Part shown: piece after piece, positions 1 through 7,110 of the stretch
Position numbering within the stretch: the stretch's first letter is position 1
How the letters are laid out: every line of letters starts with the position of its first letter
Assembly: GCF_900188345.1 (NCBI RefSeq)
Contig: NZ_FZOD01000022.1
Location: forward strand, 56,514 to 120,513
DNA: 64,000 nt
Source of the DNA: Streptosporangium subroseum
GTDB taxonomy: Bacteria > Actinomycetota > Actinomycetes > Streptosporangiales > Streptosporangiaceae
Direction: 5' to 3'
Made by a program: the position numbers and the translations under genes
The notes under the pieces: model-generated
Told to the model about the DNA's origin: nothing
Database searches by the model: none
What the model saw: only the letters and a program-made list of their open reading frames with translations

Positions 1-138
1 GACGACGAGGAGCCGTTGGACGACGAGGAGGACCTCTCCGACGAAGAGCCGCCGGCCCGGCGGGCGAAGGCCCGCAGCGGCGCGCGGCGCGAGAGCGCGT
101 CCTCATCCACCCGGCCGGTTCGCCGGGTGCGGAGGTGA
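1..138 (+). CDS. C-terminal end of an acidic gas vesicle-cluster protein (cut by window start)
   Basis: Frame 1 is open from the first base to a TGA at 136-138 and encodes about 45 residues: a stretch of Asp/Glu followed by an Arg/Ala/Ser-rich basic tail. The same acidic-then-basic C-terminus is seen in the gvpZ-like gene that starts only 5 bases later, and the ribosome binding site of that gene (GGAGG at 131-135) lies inside this reading frame, so the two are in one operon. In Streptomyces gas vesicle clusters the gene preceding gvpZ is gvpY, so this may be the end of a GvpY relative; that is an inference from position only, since no conserved domain is inside the window. Confidence 0.6.
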   Translation, partial: DDEEPLDDEEDLSDEEPPARRAKARSGARRESASSSTRPVRRVRR

Positions 139-143
139 GTTGA

Positions 144-1499
144 ATGACAGAGAAGCCGGAAAACGGGCCAGTCAATGGCCCGATAAAGGTAATCGTCCAG
201 GAGTTGCCCCTGGACCAGCTCACCGAGGGGCTCCAGGACCTGGGTGCGGCCCTGGCCGAGCGGGCCCTGTCCTCGGTGACCGACAAGGTCGAGGGACTGA
301 CCGGCCGGCTGACCGACTACGTCGACGGCGACGGTTCGGGCCTGGTGAGCGCGTTGACAGGTGGCGGAGGCCTGGGAGGCCTGGCGGGCGCCCTGAAAGG
401 CGGCGGGGGCCTGATGGGCGCGCTGAAGAGCGGTTCGGGCCTGGTGAGCCAGCTGTCGGGATCGGAGGGGCTCATGGGCCGGGTGAAGGGGGTCGCCAAG
501 CTGGCGAAAGGCTTCACGGGGCTGAAGTCCGCGCTGGGCGGCCAGGACGGCAAGGGCGGCAAGGGGGGTAAGGGCGGGAAGGTGAAGCTCACCAACATCG
601 TCGAATCACTCGACGTCGGTGCCCCGAGACGGATCGTCTACAACCAGTGGACCCAGTTCCAGGACTTCCCGAGCTTCACGAAGAAGGTCAACAGCGTCGA
701 CCAGCAGTCCGACGAGAAGGTCACGTGGAAGGCGCAGGTCTTCTGGTCGCATCGGATCTGGGAGTCGACGATCATCGAGCAGCTGCCGGACCAGCGGATC
801 ATCTGGCGGTCCAAGGGAGCCAAGGGCTACGTCGACGGTGCGGTGACCTTCCACGAGGTGACTCCCGATCTCACCCGCATCCTGCTCGTGCTGGAGTACC
901 ACCCGCAGGGGCTGTTCGAGCGCACCGGCAACATCTGGCGTGCGCAGGGACGGCGGGCGCGCCTGGAGTTCAAGCACTTCCGGCGTCATGTCATGTCGCA
1001 CGCCATCCTGCACCCCGATGACATCGAGGGCTGGCGCGGCGAGATACGCGACAGCAAGGTCGTCAAGGACCACGAGACCGCCCTCCGCGAGGAGAAGGAG
1101 CGTCAGGACCAGGAGGAGGAGCCTCAGGGGACCGAGGAGGAGGCTCAGGGGACCGAGGAAGAGCTGGAAGAGGACGAGCGAGACGAGGGAGAGGAAGAGC
1201 CGCGAGACGAGGAACGGGACGAGGACGAAGAAGAGCCCGAGGACGAGGAAGAGCCGCGCGGCAGGGAGCGGGACGAGGAAGAGGAAGAGGAAGAGCCCGA
1301 GGACGAGGAAGAGCCGAGGGGCAGGGAGCGGGACGAGGAAGACGAGGACGAGGAAGAGCCCGAGAGGCCGCAGCGACGCGTGCGCCCGGTGCGGCGCCGG
1401 CGCGAGGACGCGGACGAGAGGCGTCGGCGTGACGACGCGGAGGAGAAGCCGGCTCCTCGCCGTCCTGCCCGCCGTACGGCCGCCGGCCGAGGGGCGTGA
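144..1499 (+). CDS. gvpZ: GvpZ-like gas vesicle accessory protein with SRPBCC domain and acidic tail
   Basis: A 451-residue protein. Residues 1-60 are amphipathic; about 60-145 are a Gly/Lys/Leu-rich low-complexity region ending in a GKGGKGGKGGK run. About 150-290 form an SRPBCC (polyketide cyclase/START-like) domain, with the block LDVGAPRRIVYNQWTQFQDF and the WESTI...QRIIWRSKG pattern typical of such domains. From about 310 the chain is an Asp/Glu/Arg tail in which a 17-residue element (EEPEDEEEPRGRERDE) is repeated, then a basic end. SRPBCC proteins with this layout occur in actinobacterial gvp clusters, where their role is unknown; a lipid-like or protein-binding function is conjecture. 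ATG at 144 follows GGAGG with a good gap. It lies upstream of gvpA here, unlike the Streptomyces order O-A-F-G-Y-Z-J-L-S-K. Confidence 0.8.
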   Translation: MTEKPENGPVNGPIKVIVQELPLDQLTEGLQDLGAALAERALSSVTDKVEGLTGRLTDYVDGDGSGLVSALTGGGGLGGLAGALKGGGGLMGALKSGSGLVSQLSGSEGLMGRVKGVAKLAKGFTGLKSALGGQDGKGGKGGKGGKVKLTNIVESLDVGAPRRIVYNQWTQFQDFPSFTKKVNSVDQQSDEKVTWKAQVFWSHRIWESTIIEQLPDQRIIWRSKGAKGYVDGAVTFHEVTPDLTRILLVLEYHPQGLFERTGNIWRAQGRRARLEFKHFRRHVMSHAILHPDDIEGWRGEIRDSKVVKDHETALREEKERQDQEEEPQGTEEEAQGTEEELEEDERDEGEEEPRDEERDEDEEEPEDEEEPRGRERDEEEEEEEPEDEEEPRGRERDEEDEDEEEPERPQRRVRPVRRRREDADERRRRDDAEEKPAPRRPARRTAAGRGA

Positions 1500-1538
1500 C
1501 CCACCGGGCCGTCGAATGAGCACTGGAGGAGAGAGCCA

Positions 1539-1961
1539 ATGACCATAGTGCAGCCTTCGGGGGGCGGGGCGGCAGGCCGCTCGTCCTCGTCATCGTCGGG
1601 CTTGGCCGACGTCATCGACACGATTCTCGACAAGGGCCTCGTGATCGACGCCTTCGTGAGGGTCTCGCTCGTCGGCATCGAACTCCTGACGATCGACGTG
1701 CGCATCGTCGTGGCCAGCGTCGACACCTACCTGCGGTTCGCGGAGGCCGCGAACCGCCTGGACCTCTCACAGACCGGCCAGAAGGGTCTTCCCGATCTCA
1801 TCCAGGACATGACGGAGGGTGGGAGCAGGAAGAAGGTCAAGGGCGCGACCCAGGGAGCCCTGGACGCGGCGGGAGAGAAACTCCGTGATTTCATCGGCGG
1901 GTCCGACGAGGAAGAGGAAGAAGAGTCGGTGCCCCGCCGGAGGCGAAGGGGGGAGGACTGA
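1539..1961 (+). CDS. gvpA: Gas vesicle structural protein GvpA
   Basis: 140 residues. Positions about 22-75 match the GvpA core very closely (DVIDTILDKGLVIDAFVRVS, then GIELLTIDVRIVVASVDTYL), the hydrophobic protein that assembles into the ribs of the gas vesicle wall. Typical GvpA is about 70-90 residues; this one carries a Ser/Gly N-terminal extension and about 60 extra C-terminal residues with a run of five to six Glu followed by an Arg cluster. The acidic-basic tail resembles those of the neighbouring GvpZ-like and partial proteins. A GGAGGAGAG ribosome binding site lies at about 1523-1531. gvpF starts 1 base after the stop. A second GvpA-family gene (gvpJ) and a third (gvpS) follow, so this one is chosen as gvpA on core similarity. 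Confidence 0.92.
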   Translation: MTIVQPSGGGAAGRSSSSSSGLADVIDTILDKGLVIDAFVRVSLVGIELLTIDVRIVVASVDTYLRFAEAANRLDLSQTGQKGLPDLIQDMTEGGSRKKVKGATQGALDAAGEKLRDFIGGSDEEEEEESVPRRRRRGED

Positions 1962-1962
1962 G

Positions 1963-2781
1963 ATGTCCAGCTCTACGGAAAGGTCGAGGACCGCGGGCAC
2001 CGACCAGGCTGATCGGTCCGCAGTGAGCACCGGCTCCTACGTCTACGGAATCGTGCCGACGGACGTCGAACTCGACGACGCCCGCGGGGTGGGGGATCCG
2101 CCCGGGCGGGTCAAGCTGGTACGGCACGGCGAGATCGCCGCCCTGGTGAGCGAGGTCGCCACCAATCGCCCGCTCGGTAGGCCGCAGGATCTCAAGGCGC
2201 ACCAGCAGCTGCTGGATGCCGCCGCGGCCGAGGTCCCCGTGCTCCCGCTCCGCTTCGGGGCGGTGATGGCCGACGAGGAATCGGTCGTCGACGAGCTGCT
2301 GGCCCCGCACCACGAGGCGTTCCTCGCCGGGCTGAAGGAGCTGGAGGGGCGGGCCGAATACGTCATCAAGGGCCGCTACGTGGAGCAGGCGCTCCTCGCG
2401 GAGGTGTTCGCGGAGAACGCCGAGGCCGTGGGGCTGCGCCAGGAGATCGTCGGTAAGCCGGAGGACGCGACGTGGGACGCGCGGATCCGGCTCGGAGAGG
2501 TGATCAACCAGTCGGTCGAGGCCAAGCGCGACGCCGATACGAGCGCGATGGTCGAGGCCCTCGTTCCGCGATGCGTCGCCATCGCCATGCGCGAGCCGAC
2601 CCACGAGCAGGACGCCGTGCATCTGGCCGTTCTCGTGGAGACCAGCCGGCAAGACGAGCTCGAACAGGCACTGGACGAGTTCGCCCGTCAGTGGGAGGGG
2701 CGGGTCGACCTGCGCCTGATCGGCCCGATGGCGGCGTACGACTTCGTCATGACGCCACAGCAGGAGCAGGAGGGGGAATGA
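1963..2781 (+). CDS. gvpF: Gas vesicle protein GvpF
   Basis: 272 residues of the GvpL/GvpF family. It opens with SYVYGIVP at about residue 25, the usual first strand of the family, and has the expected RFGAVMADEESV block in the first half and a ferredoxin-like second half ending in LIGPMAAYDFV. Members of the family are minor vesicle components or assembly factors that bind GvpA. The frame is open further upstream, but ATG 1963 directly after the gvpA stop is the sensible start; an earlier start would overlap gvpA by more than 140 bases. gvpG follows after 3 bases. A second member, gvpL, is at 4179. Confidence 0.92.
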   Translation: MSSSTERSRTAGTDQADRSAVSTGSYVYGIVPTDVELDDARGVGDPPGRVKLVRHGEIAALVSEVATNRPLGRPQDLKAHQQLLDAAAAEVPVLPLRFGAVMADEESVVDELLAPHHEAFLAGLKELEGRAEYVIKGRYVEQALLAEVFAENAEAVGLRQEIVGKPEDATWDARIRLGEVINQSVEAKRDADTSAMVEALVPRCVAIAMREPTHEQDAVHLAVLVETSRQDELEQALDEFARQWEGRVDLRLIGPMAAYDFVMTPQQEQEGE

Positions 2782-2784
2782 CCG

Positions 2785-3024
2785 ATGGACCTGATGAGTC
2801 TGACCTTCGGACTGCCGCTCATGCCGCTCCGCGGGCTGATCAGGCTCGCCGAGCTCATCCAGGAACAGGTCGAGCTTGAGACCCGCAGCCCCGCCGCCGT
2901 CCGGCGTCACCTGGACGAGGTGGAGGAGGCCAGGGCGAGCGGCCAGATCACTGATGAAGAGGCTGACCAGCGAGTGGAGCAGATCCTCGGGCAGATGATC
3001 GACCAGCCGGGCCCGCCAGGGTGA
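2785..3024 (+). CDS. gvpG: Gas vesicle protein GvpG
   Basis: 79 residues, the normal length. The N-terminus is hydrophobic (LTFGLPLMPLRGLIRLAELI) and is followed by a charged helical region (RRHLDEVEEARASGQITDEE) as in other GvpG proteins, which are essential minor assembly proteins. It starts 3 bases after gvpF. Its TGA stop overlaps a GTG (GTGA at 3021-3024) that opens an 88-codon frame running through a 33-bp tandem repeat before gvpO. Confidence 0.9.
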   Translation: MDLMSLTFGLPLMPLRGLIRLAELIQEQVELETRSPAAVRRHLDEVEEARASGQITDEEADQRVEQILGQMIDQPGPPG

Positions 3025-3265
3025 CCATGCGGGACTCGGACGGATCCACCAGGGTGGCCACCCGGGACTCGGGCGGAACCGCCGAGGTGATCATGCGGGC
3101 CCTGGCCAGGTTCGCCGGTGTGATCGTGCGAGGTTCGGCCGAGCCCACCAGGGTGATCGTGCGGATCTCGGCCGGGCCGGCCGGGATGGTCGTACGGGCT
3201 TCGGCCGGGCCTGTCCGGGTGGTCGCAAGGGTTTCGGCCGGATCCGCCGGAGTGATCGTGCGGGA
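3021..3265 (+). repeat. 33-bp tandem repeat, about 7.4 copies, starting at the gvpG stop codon
   Basis: Seven degenerate 33-bp units (3021-3053 and so on to 3251) and a partial eighth (3252-3265). Each begins with a GTGATCGTGCGG-like block and ends with a GCCGGG or CCAGG-like block. The first unit begins on the GTGA that contains the gvpG stop, and TGA is kept at the same place in units 3, 4, 5 and 8. Because 33 is a multiple of 3, several frames stay open on both strands. There are no unique spacers, so this is a minisatellite and not a CRISPR array. Confidence 0.9.
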
Positions 3266-3287
3266 AGGAAGCCGAGAGAGGAGATGA
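3021..3287 (+). CDS. Possible repeat-encoded small protein between gvpG and gvpO
   Basis: An 88-codon frame opens with a GTG overlapping the gvpG stop by 4 bases and ends 4 bases before the GTG of gvpO, so it would fit perfectly as a coupled cistron. It encodes an 11-residue repeat of the form VIVRxSAGxAG, drawn entirely from the 33-bp tandem repeat. No known domain is visible. The opposite strand is also open across the repeat, so openness alone proves little. I regard translation as possible because of the GTGA coupling, but the frame could be a by-product of repeat expansion. Confidence 0.3.
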   Translation: MTMRDSDGSTRVATRDSGGTAEVIMRALARFAGVIVRGSAEPTRVIVRISAGPAGMVVRASAGPVRVVARVSAGSAGVIVREGSRERR

Positions 3288-3291
3288 TCTC

Positions 3292-3708
3292 GTGCCTGCC
3301 AAGCGCAGATCGACGGATGAGCGCGCCACAGGCGCGAACGTCTCCGATGATCTCTACGAGGAGATCGACGACGAGCCTTTCGACGAGGACGAATACGAAG
3401 ACGAAGACGAGGACGAGACGCCGAGGACAAAACGGTCCCGCAACCTGTCGGCGATGTCGGCCGGCGAGGTCGGGCAGCGTCACATCGCCGCTCTGACCGG
3501 GAAGCAGAGCGAAGGGGTCACACAGGTGCAGCCGGCGGAGGACGGCTGGGTGGTCCAGGTCGAGGTCGTCGAAGACCGCCGGGTCCCGTCCTCGGGCGAC
3601 ATCCTGGCGCTCTACGAGGCCGAGATGGACATGGAGGGAAACCTCCTGTCCTACCGCAGGTTGCGGCGCTACAGGCGCGGCAGAGGCGACAGCAGTGAGG
3701 CGTCGTGA
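3292..3708 (+). CDS. gvpO: Gas vesicle protein GvpO
   Basis: 138 residues. The N-terminal half is strongly acidic (DDLYEEIDDEPFDEDEYEDE) and the C-terminal half is the conserved GvpO domain (LTGKQSEGVTQVQPAEDGWV, then VPSSGDILALYEAEMD and LSYRRLRRYRR). GvpO is required for vesicle formation in haloarchaea and is present in actinobacterial clusters; its molecular role is not settled. GTG 3292 is preceded by a GAGAGGAG purine stretch about 10 bases upstream. In Streptomyces the gene lies at the head of the cluster; here it is internal, next to gvpJ. Confidence 0.9.
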   Translation: MPAKRRSTDERATGANVSDDLYEEIDDEPFDEDEYEDEDEDETPRTKRSRNLSAMSAGEVGQRHIAALTGKQSEGVTQVQPAEDGWVVQVEVVEDRRVPSSGDILALYEAEMDMEGNLLSYRRLRRYRRGRGDSSEAS

Positions 3709-3709
3709 G

Positions 3710-4186
3710 ATGACCAATCCAGCTCGGTTCGGCCCCGGAACCTCCCCGGTTTACGGCGGGGGAGGTTCCGCGGGGCAGCGGTCGGGGTCAGGGTCGGGGT
3801 CGGCGAACCTCGGCGACATCCTGGAGCGGGTGCTCGACAGGGGCGTGGTGATCGCGGGAGACATCCGCGTGAACCTGCTGGACATCGAGCTGCTCACCAT
3901 CAAGCTGCGACTGGTGATCGCCTCGGTGGACACGGCACGGGAGCTCGGCATCGACTGGTGGGAGCACGATCCGTGGCTCAGCTCCAAGAACCAGGACCTG
4001 ATCGAGGAGAACCGCCGGCTCCGCCACCGGCTCGCCACCGTGGAGGGAGATGACGCCGTGGAGGAAGACCACACCGTACGGGAGGATCGCGCCGTACGGG
4101 GAAACCACAGGGAGCACCGATCCCTCGACCCGGCGGAGGAGCGCGGGAGGAGACGCTCGTCCGGAGCGGAGAGCCACCGTGACTGA
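3710..4186 (+). CDS. gvpJ: Gas vesicle protein GvpJ
   Basis: 158 residues from ATG 3710, which follows the gvpO stop by 1 base. The central part (NLGDILERVLDRGVVIAGDI, then LLDIELLTIKLRLVIASVDT and GIDWWEHDPWLS) is a GvpA-family domain with the WWEHDPWL extension typical of GvpJ, a minor protein thought to act at vesicle tips or in nucleation. The N-terminus is Gly/Ser-rich; the C-terminal 70 residues form a coiled coil-like ENRRLRHRLATVE segment and a charged tail with a repeated EEDHTVREDRAV motif. A GTG at 3695 in the same frame is a possible alternative start. The 3' end overlaps gvpL by 8 bases. Confidence 0.88.
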   Translation: MTNPARFGPGTSPVYGGGGSAGQRSGSGSGSANLGDILERVLDRGVVIAGDIRVNLLDIELLTIKLRLVIASVDTARELGIDWWEHDPWLSSKNQDLIEENRRLRHRLATVEGDDAVEEDHTVREDRAVRGNHREHRSLDPAEERGRRRSSGAESHRD

Positions 4187-4994
4187 CTCGGGCACGTACG
4201 TCTACGCGGTCGCACGCGACGCGGGCCACGCCCGCCCGGCGGATCTGGCGGGTGTGGCCGGGACGCCCGTGCACGCGATCACGCACGGCGGTCTCGTCGC
4301 GTATGTGAGCACCGTTCCGCTGGAACAGTTCGGGGAGGAGCCGCTCCGCCGTTCCCTGGAGGATCTGGACTGGGTCGGGGAGATGGCCCGTGCTCACCAC
4401 CGCGTCGTGGAGGCGGTGGCGGAGAGGGTGCCGACGGCCCCGGTCCGCCTCGCGACCGTCTACAGCAGCGAGGAGCAGGTGCGTGATCTGCTGGATCGGT
4501 GGCACGACGACTTCACGGAGGTGCTCTCCCACGTGTCCGGGCGCAGGGAGTGGGGAGTGAAGGCGTACGTGGACCCCACCGCGGCCGCATCCGCACCCGC
4601 GCCGGCCGCGAACGGGGGTGGCGAGGGCGCCGCGGAAACGGCCAGGCCCGGGACGGCCTATCTGAAACGCCGCCAGGCGAGCCTGCGCAACCGCGAGCAG
4701 AGGTGGCGCCAGGCGACGGCACGGGCCGAGCGCATTCACGCGGACCTGTCGGCCGTCGCCGTCGCGAGCCGGCTTCACCGGCCTCAGGACCCGCAGCTGT
4801 CCGGCCGGGACGAATGGATGGTGCTCAACGGCGCCTACCTCGTCGACGAGGGCAGGGGAGAGGAGTTCGCGGCCGCCCTGGACGCTCTCCGCGGGCAGGA
4901 CGTCGACCTGGAACTCACCGGTCCATGGGCGCCCTACTCCTTCATCGCCCTGGAGTTCGACAGAGCAGATCTGGAGGTTTCCGGTGACGCATGA
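4179..4994 (+). CDS. gvpL: Gas vesicle protein GvpL
   Basis: 271 residues of the GvpL/GvpF family. It begins TDSGTYVYAVARD, the family's first strand, and contains RLATVYSSEEQVRDLLDRWH and the internal AYLKRRQASLRN stretch typical of GvpL; the C-terminus (ELTGPWAPYSFIAL) matches the end of GvpF. A Pro/Ala/Gly linker lies near residues 130-150. The frame is open upstream into gvpJ, but GTG 4179 gives the family start and a short overlap with gvpJ. The gene overlaps gvpS by 11 bases. Confidence 0.9.
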   Translation: MTDSGTYVYAVARDAGHARPADLAGVAGTPVHAITHGGLVAYVSTVPLEQFGEEPLRRSLEDLDWVGEMARAHHRVVEAVAERVPTAPVRLATVYSSEEQVRDLLDRWHDDFTEVLSHVSGRREWGVKAYVDPTAAASAPAPAANGGGEGAAETARPGTAYLKRRQASLRNREQRWRQATARAERIHADLSAVAVASRLHRPQDPQLSGRDEWMVLNGAYLVDEGRGEEFAAALDALRGQDVDLELTGPWAPYSFIALEFDRADLEVSGDA

Positions 4995-5229
4995 GACCCC
5001 GCGGGGTTCCGCACTGGCCGCCGAGGGCCGCCTTCCCGCCGAGCGCGTGGCCCTCGTCGACCTACTGGACCGGTTGCTGGCGGGTGGAGTCGTCGTGAGC
5101 GGAGATCTTGTCCTCTCCATCGCCGACATCGACCTCGTGCGGATCTCCCTGCGCGCGCTGATCATGTCCGTGCGGGAGGAGTCCGACGCACCAGACCAGG
5201 GAGGCCGGTATGCGCCGACCTGGAAGTGA
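4984..5229 (+). CDS. gvpS: Gas vesicle protein GvpS
   Basis: 81 residues. The section VALVDLLDRLLAGGVVVSGD and the following LSIADIDLVRISLRALI are a GvpA-like core, so this is a third GvpA-family protein. The position between gvpL and gvpK is that of gvpS in Streptomyces clusters. GTG 4984 overlaps the end of gvpL and the gene overlaps gvpK by 20 bases, suggesting translational coupling. Confidence 0.85.
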   Translation: MTHETPRGSALAAEGRLPAERVALVDLLDRLLAGGVVVSGDLVLSIADIDLVRISLRALIMSVREESDAPDQGGRYAPTWK

Positions 5230-5581
5230 GCCGGTCGTGAAGATCACCGGGCCGCTGGAGGACGCCCTGGAGATCGCCGAACCGTCGGAGGACGCGACGC
5301 GGCCGAACCGCTGGCGCCTCGGAACCGACCCCGAGACGGCCGAGCGCGATCTGTCCCGCCTCGTGCTGACCCTCGTCGAGCTCGTACGCCAGCTGGTGGA
5401 GCGTCAGTGCGTGCGGCGGATGGACCAGGGCGACCTGTCCGACGAGCAGGTCGAGACGCTGGGCCTGACGTTGATGCGCTTGGAAGACGCTATGAACGAG
5501 CTGTGCGAGCGTTTCGGGCTGTCTCCCTCCGACCTCAACCTCGACCTGGGACCGCTCGGCACCCTCCTTCCCGCCGACTGA
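5210..5581 (+). CDS. gvpK: Gas vesicle protein GvpK
   Basis: 123 residues. The helical core (DLSRLVLTLVELVRQLVERQ, then CVRRMDQGDLSDEQVETLGL and LMRLEDAMNELCERFGL) and the end SDLNLDLGPLGTLL are characteristic of GvpK. It is the last gene of the gas vesicle operon; the start ATG lies inside gvpS. The next 490 bases hold no convincing gene. Confidence 0.92.
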   Translation: MRRPGSEPVVKITGPLEDALEIAEPSEDATRPNRWRLGTDPETAERDLSRLVLTLVELVRQLVERQCVRRMDQGDLSDEQVETLGLTLMRLEDAMNELCERFGLSPSDLNLDLGPLGTLLPAD

Positions 5582-6075
5582 GCGCGTTCACGCTCGACGC
5601 GTGAATCCTGAGGCCCGCATCGGGCCGCCGGCCGGGGTGAGTCCCGACGTCGGGTCCGGCCCGTACGGCATCGCCGCCTCACCCCTCCACGTCCGGGTCC
5701 ACATATCGCGGATCAATGCCATTCGCGTGTGCTACTGAACCGATACGACGTGCAACATAACAAACCCCGACCGTAACGAATGCCCGACCGAGATAAGCCG
5801 GTGATGGTGAGGATGGAACGCCGAAAGATACTCGGAGGAGCTATCACCAAATACCGCCGAACTGCCTAATCGGTCGAAGAAACCCCCATTCGGATTGTAT
5901 TCGCGCGTTTTAAAGCGATGCGGGCGTGGGATGCGCTGCCCGACGCCGGAAAGGCCGCGTGTGAGGTGTGTCTCGCCCTGGCCGGCGACAGGTGTGTCTC
6001 GCCCTGGCCGGCGACGATCCCGACCGCACCGCGTCCGTGGTCCGCGTGCTCCGGGACGGGAACCGGCGTAGGGGA
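5582..6075. other. Intergenic region after gvpK
   Basis: No convincing gene. Short GC-rich inverted segments follow gvpK (around 5608-5660) but none forms a clear terminator. The part from about 5700 to 5920 is much richer in A+T than its surroundings. A 26-bp direct duplication sits at 5964-6015. The region lies between the end of the gas vesicle operon and the end of the minus-strand propeller gene, so it is a convergent gap. Confidence 0.6.
5964..6015. repeat. Perfect 26-bp tandem duplication
   Basis: Positions 5964-5989 and 5990-6015 are identical and adjacent (each starts AGGTGTGTCTCGCCCTGG). It lies 61 bases downstream of the stop of the minus-strand gene at 6076-6960. A recent slippage or duplication event is the simplest reading. 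Confidence 0.9.
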
Positions 6076-6960
6076 TCAGGAGACGATGTCGAGGGCATCG
6101 ATCGCGACCGCCGGGCTGATGGTCAGGAAGGGCCGCTCGTCGCCGTCGTTCAGGTCGGTCGTGACGAACCGCTCGGGTGAGGAGCCCGGGCGGACGACCC
6201 GGCCGCCGCTGATGGCGAGGTAGGCGTTGAAGTTCTTCCGGGTGAAGCGATGCTCGCCGCCGGTCGGGACGTCGATCGCGATCAGGGGCCCCTCGTCGTC
6301 GGGCTCCGGATAGACGATCAGCTCGCGGTCGGAGGCCCAGACGGAGTGCGGGCCGGGGAGGGCGACGCGTTCCTCGTAGGAGCCGACCTCCTTGCCGGAG
6401 AGGTCGAGGACGACGGTGGTGAGGACGTCGTCCGGCGTCAGGTACGTCGCGGCGAGGAGCCGGCCGTCGGGGGACCAGCTGATGGAGGCCTCTTCCCAGT
6501 AGCCCTCGGCCGACCAGAGCGGCAGCCGGGTGCCGGTGGCGGTCTCGATCAGCGTGACGCCGGCGCTCTCGTCGCCGACGCCGGGGATGCCGGGGCCGGC
6601 GGAGAGGTCGGCCAGGACGGCGAGCCGGGTCCCGTCCGGTGAGAGCGCCGCGCGCATGAAGTCGTCGGAGACGAACTCCTGGCGGGCGCCGGTGGCCAAC
6701 GTGTGCAGCACCACCCGCATGGGGCCGGCGCCGTCGTCCTGACGCGCCAGGAACACCAGCCGGGTTCCGTCGGACGACAGCGACACCGTCTCCCGCGAGA
6801 GGTGCGCCGGGAGGTCCGGGACGGTCACGAACGCGTCGCCGTCCAGCACGATCACGGCGTTCCGGTCGAGCCCCTGGACCGCGAGGACCATCCGAGCCGC
6901 CCGCACCGGCCGCGAAGCCAGCGCGTCGAATGCGACCTCCCACGATTGGTCGACGACCAC
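6076..6960 (-). CDS. Predicted TolB/WD40-like beta-propeller protein
   Basis: 294 residues from GTG 6960. Repeated blade-like motifs are visible: LSSDGTRLVFLARQDD, LSPDGTRLAVLADLS, SWSPDGRLLAATYLT. The SPDGxRLA pattern is typical of TolB or WD40-type propellers. No signal peptide or catalytic motif was seen, so the role is unknown; a cytoplasmic sensor or scaffold is possible. GTG 6960 is chosen because GAGGAGGT lies just upstream (6972-6965); the frame is open further up to 7038 but without a site. The gene diverges from the giant exported protein at 7111. Confidence 0.65.
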   Translation of the reverse strand: MVVDQSWEVAFDALASRPVRAARMVLAVQGLDRNAVIVLDGDAFVTVPDLPAHLSRETVSLSSDGTRLVFLARQDDGAGPMRVVLHTLATGARQEFVSDDFMRAALSPDGTRLAVLADLSAGPGIPGVGDESAGVTLIETATGTRLPLWSAEGYWEEASISWSPDGRLLAATYLTPDDVLTTVVLDLSGKEVGSYEERVALPGPHSVWASDRELIVYPEPDDEGPLIAIDVPTGGEHRFTRKNFNAYLAISGGRVVRPGSSPERFVTTDLNDGDERPFLTISPAVAIDALDIVS

Positions 6961-7110
6961 GACACCTCCTCTTGCTGATCTTGCTGATCCGGAACGGAGC
7001 CTAGCCAAAAGATTGCGGAATTGGGGAGTTCCCGACATCTATCGCAAAAAGATCTTCTTGGTGTACCGTCCCGGCTGCAGACTTATGTCCTATTTATTCG
7101 GGGTGAATGC
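6961..7110. promoter_or_regulatory. Divergent intergenic region with a 9-bp direct repeat
   Basis: About 150 bases between two divergent starts (6960 on minus, 7111 on plus), so promoters for both genes should be here. TTGCTGATC occurs twice in tandem at about 6973-6990, just upstream of the minus gene's ribosome binding site. The centre is A+T-richer than the genes. No promoter boxes are assigned with confidence. Confidence 0.4.

Noticed and set aside
5804..5869. Short frame after gvpK reading like a twin-arginine start (RRKILGGA)
   Set aside because: Only 21 codons, then a stop, with no suitable ribosome binding site. The resemblance to a Tat signal is probably chance.
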